From the NCBI GenBank assembly GCA_947589545.1, contig CANQBA010000003.1:42033-106032 (forward strand): 64,000 bases of DNA. The letters run 5' to 3'. Positions within the stretch are counted from its first letter, which is position 1. Every line of letters starts with the position of its first letter. Source of the stretch: an uncultured Oscillospiraceae bacterium. Lineage in GTDB: Bacteria; Bacillota; Clostridia; Oscillospirales; Oscillospiraceae. The notes under the pieces are model-generated. The model had not been told where the DNA came from. It searched no databases and was given only the letters and a program-made list of their open reading frames with translations. Made by a program: the position numbers and the translations under genes. This document shows, one piece after another, positions 54,640-63,924 of the stretch.

Positions 54640-55221
54640 ATGATCATACTTGCGTCCGGCTCGCCGCGCAGGCGGGAGCTTTTGGAGAATATGGGGATCC
54701 GGGACTTCACGGTGCGCCCCTCCGCACACGAGGAGCCCTTTGACGGCGCCCTGCCGGAGGGGCAGGCGGTGGAGAAGATCGCGCTGGCAAAGGGCCGGGA
54801 CGCGGCCCGCTCCGCCGGGGCCGGGGATATCGTCATCGCGGCGGACACGCTGGTCTTTCTGGACGGGCGTCCCCTGGGGAAGCCCGGGGATGCACAGGAC
54901 GCCGCCGGGATGCTCCGGGCCCTCTCCGGGCGGGAGCACCGGGTGGTCACCGCCGTGGCGGTCCTGCGGGACGGGCGGGAATATGTGACGCATGTGACCA
55001 CAACGGTGCGGTTCCGCCCCCTGTCGGAGGAGGAGATCGACTGGTATGTGGGCACCGGGGAGCCCCTGGACAAGGCCGGGGCCTACGGCATCCAGGGCCT
55101 GGGCGGGATGCTCATCGAGGGCATCCGGGGCGACTACTTCAATGTGGTGGGCCTGCCCGTGGCGGCGCTGGCCGGACTTCTGGGCCGGGCCGGCTACAAC
55201 GTTTTTTCAAAGGGTGAGTAA
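54640..55221 (+). CDS. maf: Maf family nucleoside triphosphate pyrophosphatase
   Basis: The 193-residue protein begins IILASGSPRRRELLENMGI and has AADTLVFLDG (catalytic Asp about 68) and YGIQGLGGMLIEGIRGDYFNVVGLPV. These enzymes hydrolyse modified or canonical dTTP/UTP and can arrest division when overproduced. It precedes mreC by two bases, the classic arrangement. Confidence 0.94.
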   Translation: MIILASGSPRRRELLENMGIRDFTVRPSAHEEPFDGALPEGQAVEKIALAKGRDAARSAGAGDIVIAADTLVFLDGRPLGKPGDAQDAAGMLRALSGREHRVVTAVAVLRDGREYVTHVTTTVRFRPLSEEEIDWYVGTGEPLDKAGAYGIQGLGGMLIEGIRGDYFNVVGLPVAALAGLLGRAGYNVFSKGE

Positions 55222-55223
55222 GT

Positions 55224-56066
55224 TTGAAGGATCTGATCTCCAAAAAAGTGATCCGTATCGGCGGCGCCGCCGTGCTGGTGGCCGTCCTGGCGGCGGTCAC
55301 CGTGGCGCTGTCCGGCGGGAGCGCGGGCTTTGCCGCCATGCTGTCCGAGCCGTTTTTCAAGCCGCTGAAATCCGCGCTGACCAGCCTTGTGGGCTCGCTG
55401 GAGCATGTGTACGATTACCTGTACCGCTATGACGAGCTGGAGGCGGAGAACGCCGCCCTGAAAAAGCGGGTGGCCCAGCTGGAGCAGGACTACCGGGAGT
55501 ACACCGAGATCAGCGAGGAGAACGGGCGTCTCCGCTCGCTTTTGGGCTTTGTGGAGCGGCACGAGGAGATGACGCTGGAGCCGGCCACGGTGATCAGCTG
55601 GACGGCCTCCAATTTCTCCTCCTCCTTCACCGCCAGCAAGGGCTCCGACGCGGGCATCGCCCTCTACGACCCGGTGGTGGACGAATACGGCAATCTGGTG
55701 GGCCAGGTGACAAGCGTCTCCGGCGCCTCCTGCGTCGTCTCCACCATCATCGACACCACCCTGAGCCTGGGGGCGCAGATGTATGAAAACGGCGAAGCGG
55801 GGGTGGCCGGCGGCGACTTCGCCCTTATGAAGGAGGGGAACCTGAAGCTCTCCTACATCAGCGACACCGCCAACCTGGTCATCGGCAATACGGTCATCAC
55901 CTCCGGCTCCGGCGGGGTCTATCCGGCGGGACTGGTCATCGGCGCCGTCTCCGGCATCGCCGTGGGCTCCTCCGGCCTGGACCCCTACGCCATCGTGGAG
56001 CCGGCCGCCGACATCGACGCCCTGGTGCACGTCTACGTCATCACCGACTTCGCCGTCAGCGAATGA
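55224..56066 (+). CDS. mreC: Rod shape-determining protein MreC
   Basis: The 280-residue protein starts at a TTG (55224) behind AGGGTGA. It has an N-terminal membrane helix (about 11-28), a coiled coil (about 65-105: YDELEAENAALKKRVAQLEQDY) and the double beta-barrel MreC domain (GSDAGIALYDPVVDEYGNLVGQV, then TSGSGGVYPAGLVIG). It links the cytoskeleton to cell-wall synthesis in the elongasome. mreB is not next to it in this window. Confidence 0.94.
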   Translation: MKDLISKKVIRIGGAAVLVAVLAAVTVALSGGSAGFAAMLSEPFFKPLKSALTSLVGSLEHVYDYLYRYDELEAENAALKKRVAQLEQDYREYTEISEENGRLRSLLGFVERHEEMTLEPATVISWTASNFSSSFTASKGSDAGIALYDPVVDEYGNLVGQVTSVSGASCVVSTIIDTTLSLGAQMYENGEAGVAGGDFALMKEGNLKLSYISDTANLVIGNTVITSGSGGVYPAGLVIGAVSGIAVGSSGLDPYAIVEPAADIDALVHVYVITDFAVSE

Positions 56067-56078
56067 GGAGGCTGGGCC

Positions 56079-56597
56079 ATGACGAGACGTAAAAACGGCG
56101 TCCTGGTGAAGGCGCTGATCCTGACGCCGTATCTCATTTTGCTCTATCTTTTGCAGTCCACCGTGTTCACCCATCTGCAGCTCTGGGGGACGAAGCCCCT
56201 CCTGCTGCCCGTGGCGGCGGCGGGCATCGCCTTCTTCTGCGGCCGGGTGGAGGGCGGCGTCTTCGGGCTTTTTGCCGGGATGCTGACGGATCTGGCCTGC
56301 AACCAGCTGACCGTGCAGTTCACCCTGCTCATGACGTTCCTGGGCATCCTCATCGGGCTTTTGTCCGACACCGTCCTGGTGCAGGGCTTCCCGTCCTATC
56401 TTCTGGCCTGCGCCCTGGAGCTGGCGCTGATCTCCGCCTATCAGTCCCTGTCCATGTGGGTGCTGGGCAGCGCCCCCATCGCCCTCTCCGCCGCCGTGGG
56501 GCTGAAGCAGACCCTCTATTCCCTGATCTTCTCCCTGCCGCTGTACTACCTCTCCCGGTTCTACTTCCGGGTGACCGGATCCGGCAGAAGCCTATGA
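56079..56597 (+). CDS. mreD: Rod shape-determining protein MreD
   Basis: The 172-residue hydrophobic protein has five to six membrane segments beginning LILTPYLILLYLLQSTVF, and lies between mreC and the class B PBP gene. MreD sequence conservation is low; size, hydrophobicity and position give the assignment. GAGGAGG precedes the ATG. Confidence 0.88.
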   Translation: MTRRKNGVLVKALILTPYLILLYLLQSTVFTHLQLWGTKPLLLPVAAAGIAFFCGRVEGGVFGLFAGMLTDLACNQLTVQFTLLMTFLGILIGLLSDTVLVQGFPSYLLACALELALISAYQSLSMWVLGSAPIALSAAVGLKQTLYSLIFSLPLYYLSRFYFRVTGSGRSL

Positions 56598-56658
56598 GAG
56601 AGGCCGGCCTTAACGCCCTAACGGTCTTTCCGCCCTTACTGTCTTACGAGGTGACAAT

Positions 56659-58788
56659 ATGGAAAAATACGTAAAATCCTCCCGGCTTGTGGCGATGGCC
56701 CTGATCCTGGCCCTGCTGCTGACCGCCTACGCCCTGACGCTCTACCGCATCGAGAAGCTGGACGTGCAGGCGCTGATGGACACCTCCGGGACGCTGACCG
56801 CCACCACCACCACGGTGAAGGCGGCCCGGGGCCCCATTCTGGACCGGAACGGCACGCTCCTGGTGTCCGACCGGGAGGTGCATGACGTGACGCTGATCCG
56901 CTCGGCCCTCTTAAACGAGGAGGATCCCAACGGGACGGTGCTGAAGCTTTTGAACAAGGCTGACGAGCTGGGCCTTGCCCACACGGACACCTTCCCCGTC
57001 ACCAAGACGGCCCCCTTTGAGTTCGACGCCTACGCCTCCGAGACACAGCGCAGCTGGATGAGGGAGTACTACGCCTATTTCAAAAACACGCTGTCCAACT
57101 ATTTCGAGCGGGACATCGACGTGGAGGCGGAGAACGCCGGCCTCACCGCCACGGAGCTCATCAGCTGGATGCGGGAGCACTACTCCATCCCCTACACCGT
57201 CCCCGCCGAGGACGCCCGGCGGATCATCGGCGTGCGCTGGGAGCTGGAGATCCGCGTCCCGGTGCGCACCAACGACTACGTCTTCGCCGAGGACGTGCCC
57301 GACGAGCTGGTGAGCTACATCGCCGAGCAGAACATGACCAGCGTCTCCATCTCCACCCGCTCGGTGCGGGAGTATCACACCGAGTACGCCGCCCACCTGC
57401 TGGGCTATGTGGGCGCTGTGACCAGGGATCAGTACAACGAGAAATACAAGGCCCTGGGCTATCCCCTGACCGCCCAGATCGGCCAGTCCGGCGTGGAGGC
57501 GGCCTTTGAGGAGTATCTCCACGGCACCGACGGGAAGATGACCGTCTACCGGGACGCCTCGGGCGCCGTCAACGACGTGCGTATCGACAGCGAGGCCAGG
57601 GCCGGCAACTGCGTCTTTCTGACCATCGACATCGGCCTGCAGGCCGCCACGGAGGCGGCGCTGGAGACCAGGATCGCGGAGATCAACGCCGACCGTATCC
57701 AGAAGGCCATTGAGGAGACCCCGCCCAACGAGGCCTATCAGGAGCCGGAGCTGGCCCGGGGCGGCGCGGCGGTGATGGTGGACGTGAAGACCGGCGAGGT
57801 TCTGGCCATGGCCAGCTACCCCTCCTACGCCCCGGCGGAATATTACACCAACTATGCCGAGCTGTCCGCCGACACGGTGGGCTCGCCCCTGACCAACCGG
57901 GCCATCCAGGGCACCTACAACCCCGGCTCCACCTACAAGATGGTGACCGCCTACGCGGGGCTTTCCAACGGCATCATCTCCGCCAACACCACCTTTGACT
58001 GCACCGGCAAGTATATGGCGTACGCGGAGAACCACTACACGCCCCGCTGCACCGGCCATCACGGGCCGCTGAACGTGGTGGGGGGCCTGGAGAAGTCCTG
58101 CAACGTGTTTTTCTTCTCCGTGGGCGACAAGCTGGGCATCACCCGTATGGAGGCCGCCACCCGGCTCTTCGGCTTCGGCCAGCGCACGGGCATCGAGCTC
58201 AACGACAAGGCCGGCTACGTGGCCTCCCGGGAGCGGAAAAAGGAGGCCGGGGACGGGGACGGCTGGTACGCCGCCGATAACCTGATCACCGCCATCGGCC
58301 AGGGCTACAACGAGTTCACACCCCTCCAGATGGCAAACTATGTGTCCACCATCGCCAACGGCGGAACCCTCAACAACCTGACCATCCTGCGCAATGTCTC
58401 CAGCTTCAACTATTCCGACATCCTCCTGCGCCGGGAGCCCTCCTCCCGCTATACCATCGAGGACACCCAGGGCATCATCCCCCTGCTCCAGCGGGGCATG
58501 AAGGCCGTGGCCAAGAGCGGCACGGCCAAGAAGGATCTGGCCAACTACCAGGTGGCCGTGGCCGCCAAGACCGGCACCGTCCAGTCCTCCACCTCCGCCG
58601 TCAACAACGGCGTCTTCGTCTGCTACGCCCCCGCCGACGACCCCCAGATCGCCATCGCCGTGGTGGTGGAGAAGGGCGGCTCCGGCTCGGCCCTTATCAC
58701 CATCGCCAAGGATATGATGGACGCCTACTTCGCCGACTCCGAAATGTCCTCCCTGGACATCTATACCGACAACTCCCTGCTGCGGTGA
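56659..58788 (+). CDS. mrdA: Class B penicillin-binding protein 2 (elongation transpeptidase)
   Basis: The 709-residue protein has one N-terminal membrane helix (about 10-27), a dimerisation domain with RGPILDRNGTLL (about 55), and a transpeptidase domain. The active-site Ser424 is in PGSTYKM (SxxK), with the SxN in KSCNVFF (about 480) and KTGTVQSS (about 634). With a RodA-type SEDS partner it cross-links side-wall peptidoglycan. GAGGTGA precedes the start. Adjacent mreCD support PBP2 rather than PBP3. Confidence 0.93.
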   Translation: MEKYVKSSRLVAMALILALLLTAYALTLYRIEKLDVQALMDTSGTLTATTTTVKAARGPILDRNGTLLVSDREVHDVTLIRSALLNEEDPNGTVLKLLNKADELGLAHTDTFPVTKTAPFEFDAYASETQRSWMREYYAYFKNTLSNYFERDIDVEAENAGLTATELISWMREHYSIPYTVPAEDARRIIGVRWELEIRVPVRTNDYVFAEDVPDELVSYIAEQNMTSVSISTRSVREYHTEYAAHLLGYVGAVTRDQYNEKYKALGYPLTAQIGQSGVEAAFEEYLHGTDGKMTVYRDASGAVNDVRIDSEARAGNCVFLTIDIGLQAATEAALETRIAEINADRIQKAIEETPPNEAYQEPELARGGAAVMVDVKTGEVLAMASYPSYAPAEYYTNYAELSADTVGSPLTNRAIQGTYNPGSTYKMVTAYAGLSNGIISANTTFDCTGKYMAYAENHYTPRCTGHHGPLNVVGGLEKSCNVFFFSVGDKLGITRMEAATRLFGFGQRTGIELNDKAGYVASRERKKEAGDGDGWYAADNLITAIGQGYNEFTPLQMANYVSTIANGGTLNNLTILRNVSSFNYSDILLRREPSSRYTIEDTQGIIPLLQRGMKAVAKSGTAKKDLANYQVAVAAKTGTVQSSTSAVNNGVFVCYAPADDPQIAIAVVVEKGGSGSALITIAKDMMDAYFADSEMSSLDIYTDNSLLR

Positions 58789-58898
58789 ATGGGTACGATT
58801 TGATTGCTTATCCTGCATGATTTTATCCTTTTTTCGGATTTTTTGAATTATTTTCCTGCAAATATCCGAAAAGTGTATAAGAACTTCCCGAAATTTAG

Positions 58899-58927
58899 TT
58901 GCAAAAATGTCACAGGTCTATTATAAT
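58899..58927 (+). promoter_or_regulatory. Promoter of the minD-like gene
   Basis: TTGCAA (58899-58904) and TATAAT (58922-58927) are 17 bases apart. The predicted start near 58934 lies after the ATG at 58933, which supports translation from 58945. Confidence 0.8.
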
Positions 58928-58944
58928 TCTTAATGGGGGGCTAT

Positions 58945-59682
58945 ATGGGTACCGCTATCGTTATCACCTCCGGCAAAGGAGGCACCGGCAAGACCGCCTG
59001 CACCGCGGCCATCGGCTCATTTTTAGCCTGCTCCGGGAGCAGAACCCTGTGCGTGGACATGGACGCGGCCCTCCGGAATCTGGACATGGCCCTGGGGCTC
59101 TCCCAGCGGGTCACCTTTGACTACGGGGACATCCTCTCCGGGCGCGTTTCCCCGGAGGAGGCTGTGACGGCCCATCCCACCCTGGAAAATCTCTATTTTC
59201 TCTCCGCGCCAACGGAGCTTCCCGATGATGCGGAGGCGGAGGGCTTTGCTGCGCTGACCGAGACCTTTCGGCAAAGCTATGACTTTGTGCTTCTGGACTC
59301 CCCCGCCGGCATCGGCCGGGGCTTCCGGACGGCGGCCGCCGGGGCGGATATGGCTATCGTGGTGGCCACGGGGGATCTTGCCAGCCTGCGGGACGGACAG
59401 CGGACGGTGCAGGAGCTGAGGGCCCTGGATATTCAGGAGATCCGCCTGCTGGTGAACCGGGTCAGCCCAAAGGTCTACCGCAAGCTCAAGCGGAATCTGG
59501 ACGACGTGATCGACACGGTGGGCGCGCGGCTCATCGGCGTCGTCAGCGAGGACGGGAGCGTGGCGGAGGCCGGGAATCTGGAGATCCCCCTCATCGAGTA
59601 CGGCGCGAAGCGCGCTTGGGATCAGTTCGACAACGTGGCGGCCAGGCTGCGGGGTGAAAAACGGAAGCTTGGCCGGTTTTGA
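58945..59682 (+). CDS. minD: MinD/ParA-family ATPase
   Basis: I start at 58945 (MGTAIVITSGKGG) because GGGGGG lies at the right distance and the promoter would start transcription about at the upstream ATG. The 245-residue protein has the deviant Walker A GKGGTGKT, DMDAALRNLDMALGL, FVLLDSPAGIG and LLVNRVSPK. The C-terminus ends in a short basic stretch (LRGEKRKLGRF) that may be the membrane-targeting helix. MinD positions the division site with MinC. Here neither minC nor minE is adjacent, so division-site function is inferred only from position after the mre genes. Confidence 0.85.
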   Translation: MGTAIVITSGKGGTGKTACTAAIGSFLACSGSRTLCVDMDAALRNLDMALGLSQRVTFDYGDILSGRVSPEEAVTAHPTLENLYFLSAPTELPDDAEAEGFAALTETFRQSYDFVLLDSPAGIGRGFRTAAAGADMAIVVATGDLASLRDGQRTVQELRALDIQEIRLLVNRVSPKVYRKLKRNLDDVIDTVGARLIGVVSEDGSVAEAGNLEIPLIEYGAKRAWDQFDNVAARLRGEKRKLGRF

Positions 59683-59732
59683 GTTTGGGAGAAACAGGCA
59701 ACAAATTAATAATATAAAAGGTTGGTGACGGT

Positions 59733-60134
59733 ATGAACATCGCATTAATGGCACACGACAGGAAGAAGGAGCTAATGGTGCAATTCTGCATCGCGTACTG
59801 CGGGATCCTCTCACAGCACTCCATTTGCGCCACAAACACCACCGGGAGGCTTGTCAAAGAGGCGACGGGATTACCCATCGACCTGTACCTGTCCTGCGAC
59901 CAGGGCGGGGATCAGCAGATGGCGGCGAGGCTCGCCTACAACGAGCTGGATCTTGTTCTCTTTTTCTCCGATCCCACCGACCCCCGCGCCATGGCCTCCA
60001 CCAACAAGATCGGACGGCTGTGCGACCAGCAGAACGTCCCCTTCGCCACCAATGTGGCTACCGCAGAGGTGCTGATCCGGGGATTGAAGGACGGGATGCT
60101 GGATTGGCGCGACATCGTAAACCCCAAGAAATAA
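59733..60134 (+). CDS. mgsA: Methylglyoxal synthase homologue with altered active site
   Basis: The 133-residue protein starts IALMAHDRKKELM and has ATNTTGRLVKEATG, GGDQQMAARL (keeping the catalytic Asp of GGDQQ) and VPFATNVATAEVL, all of the MGS family. It sits after minD, the usual clostridial place of mgsA. But the segment normally reading PHEPD or PHDPD, with the catalytic His and second Asp of the E. coli enzyme, here reads RAMASTN. The phosphate loop SGP reads SCD. Methylglyoxal production from dihydroxyacetone phosphate is therefore uncertain. Confidence 0.85.
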   Translation: MNIALMAHDRKKELMVQFCIAYCGILSQHSICATNTTGRLVKEATGLPIDLYLSCDQGGDQQMAARLAYNELDLVLFFSDPTDPRAMASTNKIGRLCDQQNVPFATNVATAEVLIRGLKDGMLDWRDIVNPKK

Positions 60135-60153
60135 GGAAAAACCACCGATACGG

Positions 60154-60182
60154 CCCCCGCTCCCACCGGGCGGGGGATTTTT
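60154..60182 (+). terminator. Terminator between mgsA and hisS
   Basis: CCCCCGC/GCGGGGG with an inner CCC/GGG is followed by ATTTTTAT. It ends only 20 bases before the hisS start, and no promoter is visible in between. Confidence 0.85.
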
Positions 60183-60202
60183 ATGGGAGAGATAATCAAT
60201 TC

Positions 60203-61558
60203 ATGGAACGAATCAAACCTCACACGCTCTCCGGCTTTATGGAGCTCCTGCCGGGGGAGCAGGCGATGATGGACAGGATCATGGACACCATCCGGCGGGT
60301 GTACGGCCTTTACGGCTTCACGGCGCTGGACACGCCCCTTATCGAGAGCTCCGACGTGCTGCTGGCCAAGGGCGGCGGCGAGACGGAGAAGCAGATCTAC
60401 CGCTTTTCCAAGGGGGACAACGACCTGGCCCTCCGCTTTGACCTGACGGTGCCGCTGGCAAAATATGTGGCGATGCACTACGCCGACCTCACCTTCCCCT
60501 TCCGGCGGTATCAGATTGGCAAGGTCTACCGGGGCGAGCGGCCCCAGCGGGGGCGGTTCCGGGAGTTCTACCAGGCGGACATCGACGTCATCGGCGACGG
60601 GGCCCTGGACATTATGAACGAGGCGGAGATCCCGTCCATCATCTACCGGGTCTTCACCGAGCTGGGCCTTCACCGGTTCGTCATCCGGGTCAACAACCGG
60701 AAGATCCTCACCGGGTTTTACGACATGCTGGGCCTTTCGGACAAGGCCGGGGACATCATGCGCACGGTGGACAAGCTGGAGAAGATCGGGCCGGAGAAGG
60801 TCAGGGCCATTCTTTGCGACGACTTTGACATCCCCGGGGAGAGCGCCGGCAGGATCCTCGATTTTATGGCGATCCGGGGCGGAAACGACCGGGTGCTGGC
60901 GGAGCTTTCGGGTCACACCGGGAAAAACGCGATTTTCGACAGGGGCTATGAGGAATTAAAGACCGTGGTCACCTATCTCAAGGACTTCGGCGTGCCGGAG
61001 GATCATTTCGCGGTGGATCTGACCATTGCCCGGGGGCTGGACTACTACACTGGCACCGTCTATGAGACGCAGATGACGGATCACCCGGAGGTGGGCTCCA
61101 TCTGCTCCGGCGGGCGGTACGACGACCTGGCGGGCTTCTATACGGACAAGTCCCTGCCCGGCGTGGGCATCTCCATCGGCCTTACGCGGCTTTTCTTCCT
61201 GCTCAGCGACCGGGGGCTTCTGAACGGGGAGCTTCCCACCGCCCCGGCGGACGTGCTGATCCTCCCCATGACGGAGGAGCGCGCCTTCGCCGTGGAGACG
61301 GCCACCGCCTTCCGGGCGGCGGGCATCCGGACGCAGATCTATTCGGAAAACAAAAAATTCAAGGCGCGGATGACCTACGCCAACCGCCTGGGGGCGCCCT
61401 TTGTGGCTATTCTGGGGGAAGACGAGCTGGAGAAGCGCATGGTGTCCCTGAAGGATATGCGCACCGGGACCCAGGAGCTCCTGACGGTGGAGGGCGCGGC
61501 GGAGAAGGCCGCCGCCTATGTGGCCCAGAGCCGGGGCATGGCCCCTATTAAGGAATGA
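60203..61558 (+). CDS. hisS: Histidyl-tRNA synthetase
   Basis: I start at the ATG at 60203 (MERIKPHTLSGFMELLPGE); upstream in-frame sequence belongs to mgsA in another frame. The 451-residue class II synthetase shows motif 1 near GFTALDTPLIESSDVL, motif 2 RYQIGKVYRGERPQRGRFREFYQADID, the histidine-specific ARGLDYYTGTVYE (HisA) and GGRYDDL (HisB), and a C-terminal anticodon-binding domain. No T-box is seen. The gene starts right after a strong terminator. Confidence 0.96.
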   Translation: MERIKPHTLSGFMELLPGEQAMMDRIMDTIRRVYGLYGFTALDTPLIESSDVLLAKGGGETEKQIYRFSKGDNDLALRFDLTVPLAKYVAMHYADLTFPFRRYQIGKVYRGERPQRGRFREFYQADIDVIGDGALDIMNEAEIPSIIYRVFTELGLHRFVIRVNNRKILTGFYDMLGLSDKAGDIMRTVDKLEKIGPEKVRAILCDDFDIPGESAGRILDFMAIRGGNDRVLAELSGHTGKNAIFDRGYEELKTVVTYLKDFGVPEDHFAVDLTIARGLDYYTGTVYETQMTDHPEVGSICSGGRYDDLAGFYTDKSLPGVGISIGLTRLFFLLSDRGLLNGELPTAPADVLILPMTEERAFAVETATAFRAAGIRTQIYSENKKFKARMTYANRLGAPFVAILGEDELEKRMVSLKDMRTGTQELLTVEGAAEKAAAYVAQSRGMAPIKE

Positions 61559-61561
61559 GCC

Positions 61562-62095
61562 ATGTCGGGTAAACAGGTCGTCACCATCGTTCTGATCCTG
61601 CTGGCCGCCGTTTTAGTGGTGGGTCTGATCCTCTGCCGCCCCATGGCGGCCACGAATTACGCCGACGGGATCTTCAACTTTGCCGCCGTGGACGGCGTCT
61701 TCCTCTGGGGCTGGGAATACGCCCCGGAGGGGACGGCGCCGGAGGAGCTTCTGATCAGCGCCGAGGACAAGGCGCTTACGAGTCTCACGGAGCTTTTCGA
61801 GGGCCGGGGCTTCGGCATGACGCCGGGGGGTCTTTTCTCTCAGAAGCTGCCCGAGCCCCAGGCCGGAGACATCTGTTGGCGCGTCACCTTCCACTGCACC
61901 GTCTCTGACAGCACCCTCACCGCCGAGTATCAGGGCGGCGTCCTGCGGCTTTCCGGCAACGGCGAGACGGTCGTCACCACCCAGGACAAGTCCTCCTGGG
62001 CGCGGCGGGTCTTTACGCTGATCGAATCTATGTACCCCGAACCGGAGCCTGAGCCGGAGGAGGGCGCGGACGATACCACGCAAGCACAGGGGTAA
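61562..62095 (+). CDS. Small membrane-anchored protein of unknown function
   Basis: The 177-residue product has one N-terminal membrane helix (residues ~6-26, VTIVLILLAAVLVVGLILC), a soluble domain of about 120 residues and an acidic Pro/Glu tail (PEPEPEPEEG). It matches no family I recognise. It sits between hisS and aspS with gaps of 3 and 33 bases, so it is co-transcribed with them. It could be an extracellular domain, as the hydrophobic N-terminus without a cleavage site suggests an anchor. Confidence 0.7.
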   Translation: MSGKQVVTIVLILLAAVLVVGLILCRPMAATNYADGIFNFAAVDGVFLWGWEYAPEGTAPEELLISAEDKALTSLTELFEGRGFGMTPGGLFSQKLPEPQAGDICWRVTFHCTVSDSTLTAEYQGGVLRLSGNGETVVTTQDKSSWARRVFTLIESMYPEPEPEPEEGADDTTQAQG

Positions 62096-62128
62096 TCCCT
62101 ATATAAATAAAATTTGGAGTGATCGCAA

Positions 62129-63904
62129 ATGGTTCAATCCCGTACACACACCTGCGGAGAGCTGCGCATGGAGCACATCGGGCAGAAGGTGAAGCTCTGC
62201 GGGTGGATGGAGAATATACGCGCGGTTTCCGGCAGTCTCGCTTTTCTGGTTCTGCGGGACTTTTACGGCACCACCCAGGTGGTGGTGGAGGACGAGGCGC
62301 TTCTGGCCAAGGTGAAGGGCTGGAACAAGGAGTCCACGATCAGCGTCACCGGCGTCGTCCGGGAGCGCAGCAGCAAGAATCCCAACCTGCCCACCGGCGA
62401 CATCGAGGTGGTGCCGGAGGCCATCGAGCTGCTGGGCCGGTGCCGGTATAACGAGCTTCCTTTTCAGATCAACCGCTCCAAGGAGGCCGACGAGGCTATC
62501 CGGCTCCGGTACCGGTATCTGGATCTGCGCAACCCCGACGTGAAGAAGAACATCGTCCTGCGCTCCAAGGTGGTGGCGGCCCTGCGCGAGGCTATGATCG
62601 GCGAGGGCTTTTTGGAGATCACCACCCCCATTCTGACGGCCTCCAGCCCCGAGGGCGCCAGGGACTACCTTGTCCCCTCCCGGAAGCACCCCGGCAAATT
62701 CTACGCCCTGCCCCAGGCCCCCCAGCAGTTCAAGCAGCTGCTGATGACCTCCGGCTTTGACCGGTACTTCCAGATCGCCCCCTGCTTCCGGGACGAGGAC
62801 GCCCGGGGCGACCGCTCCCCCGGCGAGTTCTATCAGCTGGACATGGAGATGGCCTTCGCCGGTCAGGAGGATGTGCTGGCCGTGCTGGAGCGGGTGCTGG
62901 CGCCGGTTTTCCAGCGGTTCGGCCTCTATGAGCGCGTCTCCCAGGCCCCCTTCCGGCGCATCAGGTACAACGACGCCCTGGAGAAATACGGCACCGACAA
63001 ACCGGATCTGCGCATCGACCTGGAGATTACCGACGTCACCGATCTGCTCTCCAACATCGGCTTCGCCCCCTTCGAGGGCCAGACGGTCAAGGCCGTGGTG
63101 GTCACGGATTTCGAGGCCACCCGCAAGCAGATCGACAAGCTGTGCGCCGACGTGGAGGTTCAGGCCGGCCGGAAGCCCTACTGGTTCCGGGTGGATGAGA
63201 ACGGGAGCCTGGTGGGCGGCATCGCCAAATTTGTGGAGCCCGTGAAGGAACAGGTGGCGGCGGCCATGGGCCTCAAGCCCGGCTGCTTCGTGGGTCTGGC
63301 CGCCGGAAAGCTCAGCGCCGCTCAGAAGACCGCCGGCGTCCTGCGCTCCAAGCTGGGCGTCCTGTGCCCCAACCACATGGACAGAGAGCAGTACGCCTTC
63401 TGCTGGATTGTGGACTTCCCCATGTACGAGATTGGCGAGGAGTCCGGGGAGCTGGAGTTCTGCCACAACCCCTTCTCCATGCCCAACGGGGGGCTGGAGG
63501 TGCTGAAAAAGGCCGCCGCCGGCGAGATCGACCCGCTGACCATCACGGCGTTCCAGTATGACCTGGTGATCAACGGCTATGAGAGCGCCTCCGGGGCCGT
63601 GCGCAACCACGACCCGGAGATCATGATCGAGGCGTTCAAGCTTGTGCGCCTGGGCGAGGAGGACGTAAAGGCCAAATTCCCCGCCATGTACAACGCCTTC
63701 TGCTACGGCGCGCCTCCCCACGCCGGAGCCGCCCCCGGGGTGGATCGCATGATCATGCTCCTTACCGGGGAGGAGCTGATCCGGGAGGTCATCGCCTTCC
63801 CCATGAACAAGTCCGCCCAGGATGTGATGATGGGCGCGCCCGGAGAGGTCACGGAAAAACAGCTCGCCGAGCTGAGTATCGCCGTGACCGCCAAAGAGGA
63901 ATAA
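62129..63904 (+). CDS. aspS: Aspartyl-tRNA synthetase
   Basis: The 591-residue class IIb synthetase has an N-terminal OB anticodon-binding domain (about 15-105), motif 1 (EGFLEITTPILTASSPEGARDYL), motif 2 (FRDEDARGDRSPGEFYQLDMEM), the bacterial GAD insertion (about 285-410) and motif 3 (PPHAGAAPGVDRMIMLL). The motif 2 loop reads RSPGEFYQLD rather than RQPEFTQID, a variant known in some bacterial AspRS. Whether it also charges tRNA-Asn is not decidable here. Length is typical. Confidence 0.95.
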   Translation: MVQSRTHTCGELRMEHIGQKVKLCGWMENIRAVSGSLAFLVLRDFYGTTQVVVEDEALLAKVKGWNKESTISVTGVVRERSSKNPNLPTGDIEVVPEAIELLGRCRYNELPFQINRSKEADEAIRLRYRYLDLRNPDVKKNIVLRSKVVAALREAMIGEGFLEITTPILTASSPEGARDYLVPSRKHPGKFYALPQAPQQFKQLLMTSGFDRYFQIAPCFRDEDARGDRSPGEFYQLDMEMAFAGQEDVLAVLERVLAPVFQRFGLYERVSQAPFRRIRYNDALEKYGTDKPDLRIDLEITDVTDLLSNIGFAPFEGQTVKAVVVTDFEATRKQIDKLCADVEVQAGRKPYWFRVDENGSLVGGIAKFVEPVKEQVAAAMGLKPGCFVGLAAGKLSAAQKTAGVLRSKLGVLCPNHMDREQYAFCWIVDFPMYEIGEESGELEFCHNPFSMPNGGLEVLKKAAAGEIDPLTITAFQYDLVINGYESASGAVRNHDPEIMIEAFKLVRLGEEDVKAKFPAMYNAFCYGAPPHAGAAPGVDRMIMLLTGEELIREVIAFPMNKSAQDVMMGAPGEVTEKQLAELSIAVTAKEE

Positions 63905-63924
63905 TTCAGGCCCGGATTTGCCCA

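Noticed and set aside
56911..58818. A 635-codon minus-strand frame opposite the PBP2 gene, and a similar 632-codon frame opposite aspS (62099-63997)
   Set aside because: Both are antisense shadows of unmistakable genes, rich in Gly, His and Val, and without promoters or ribosome sites.
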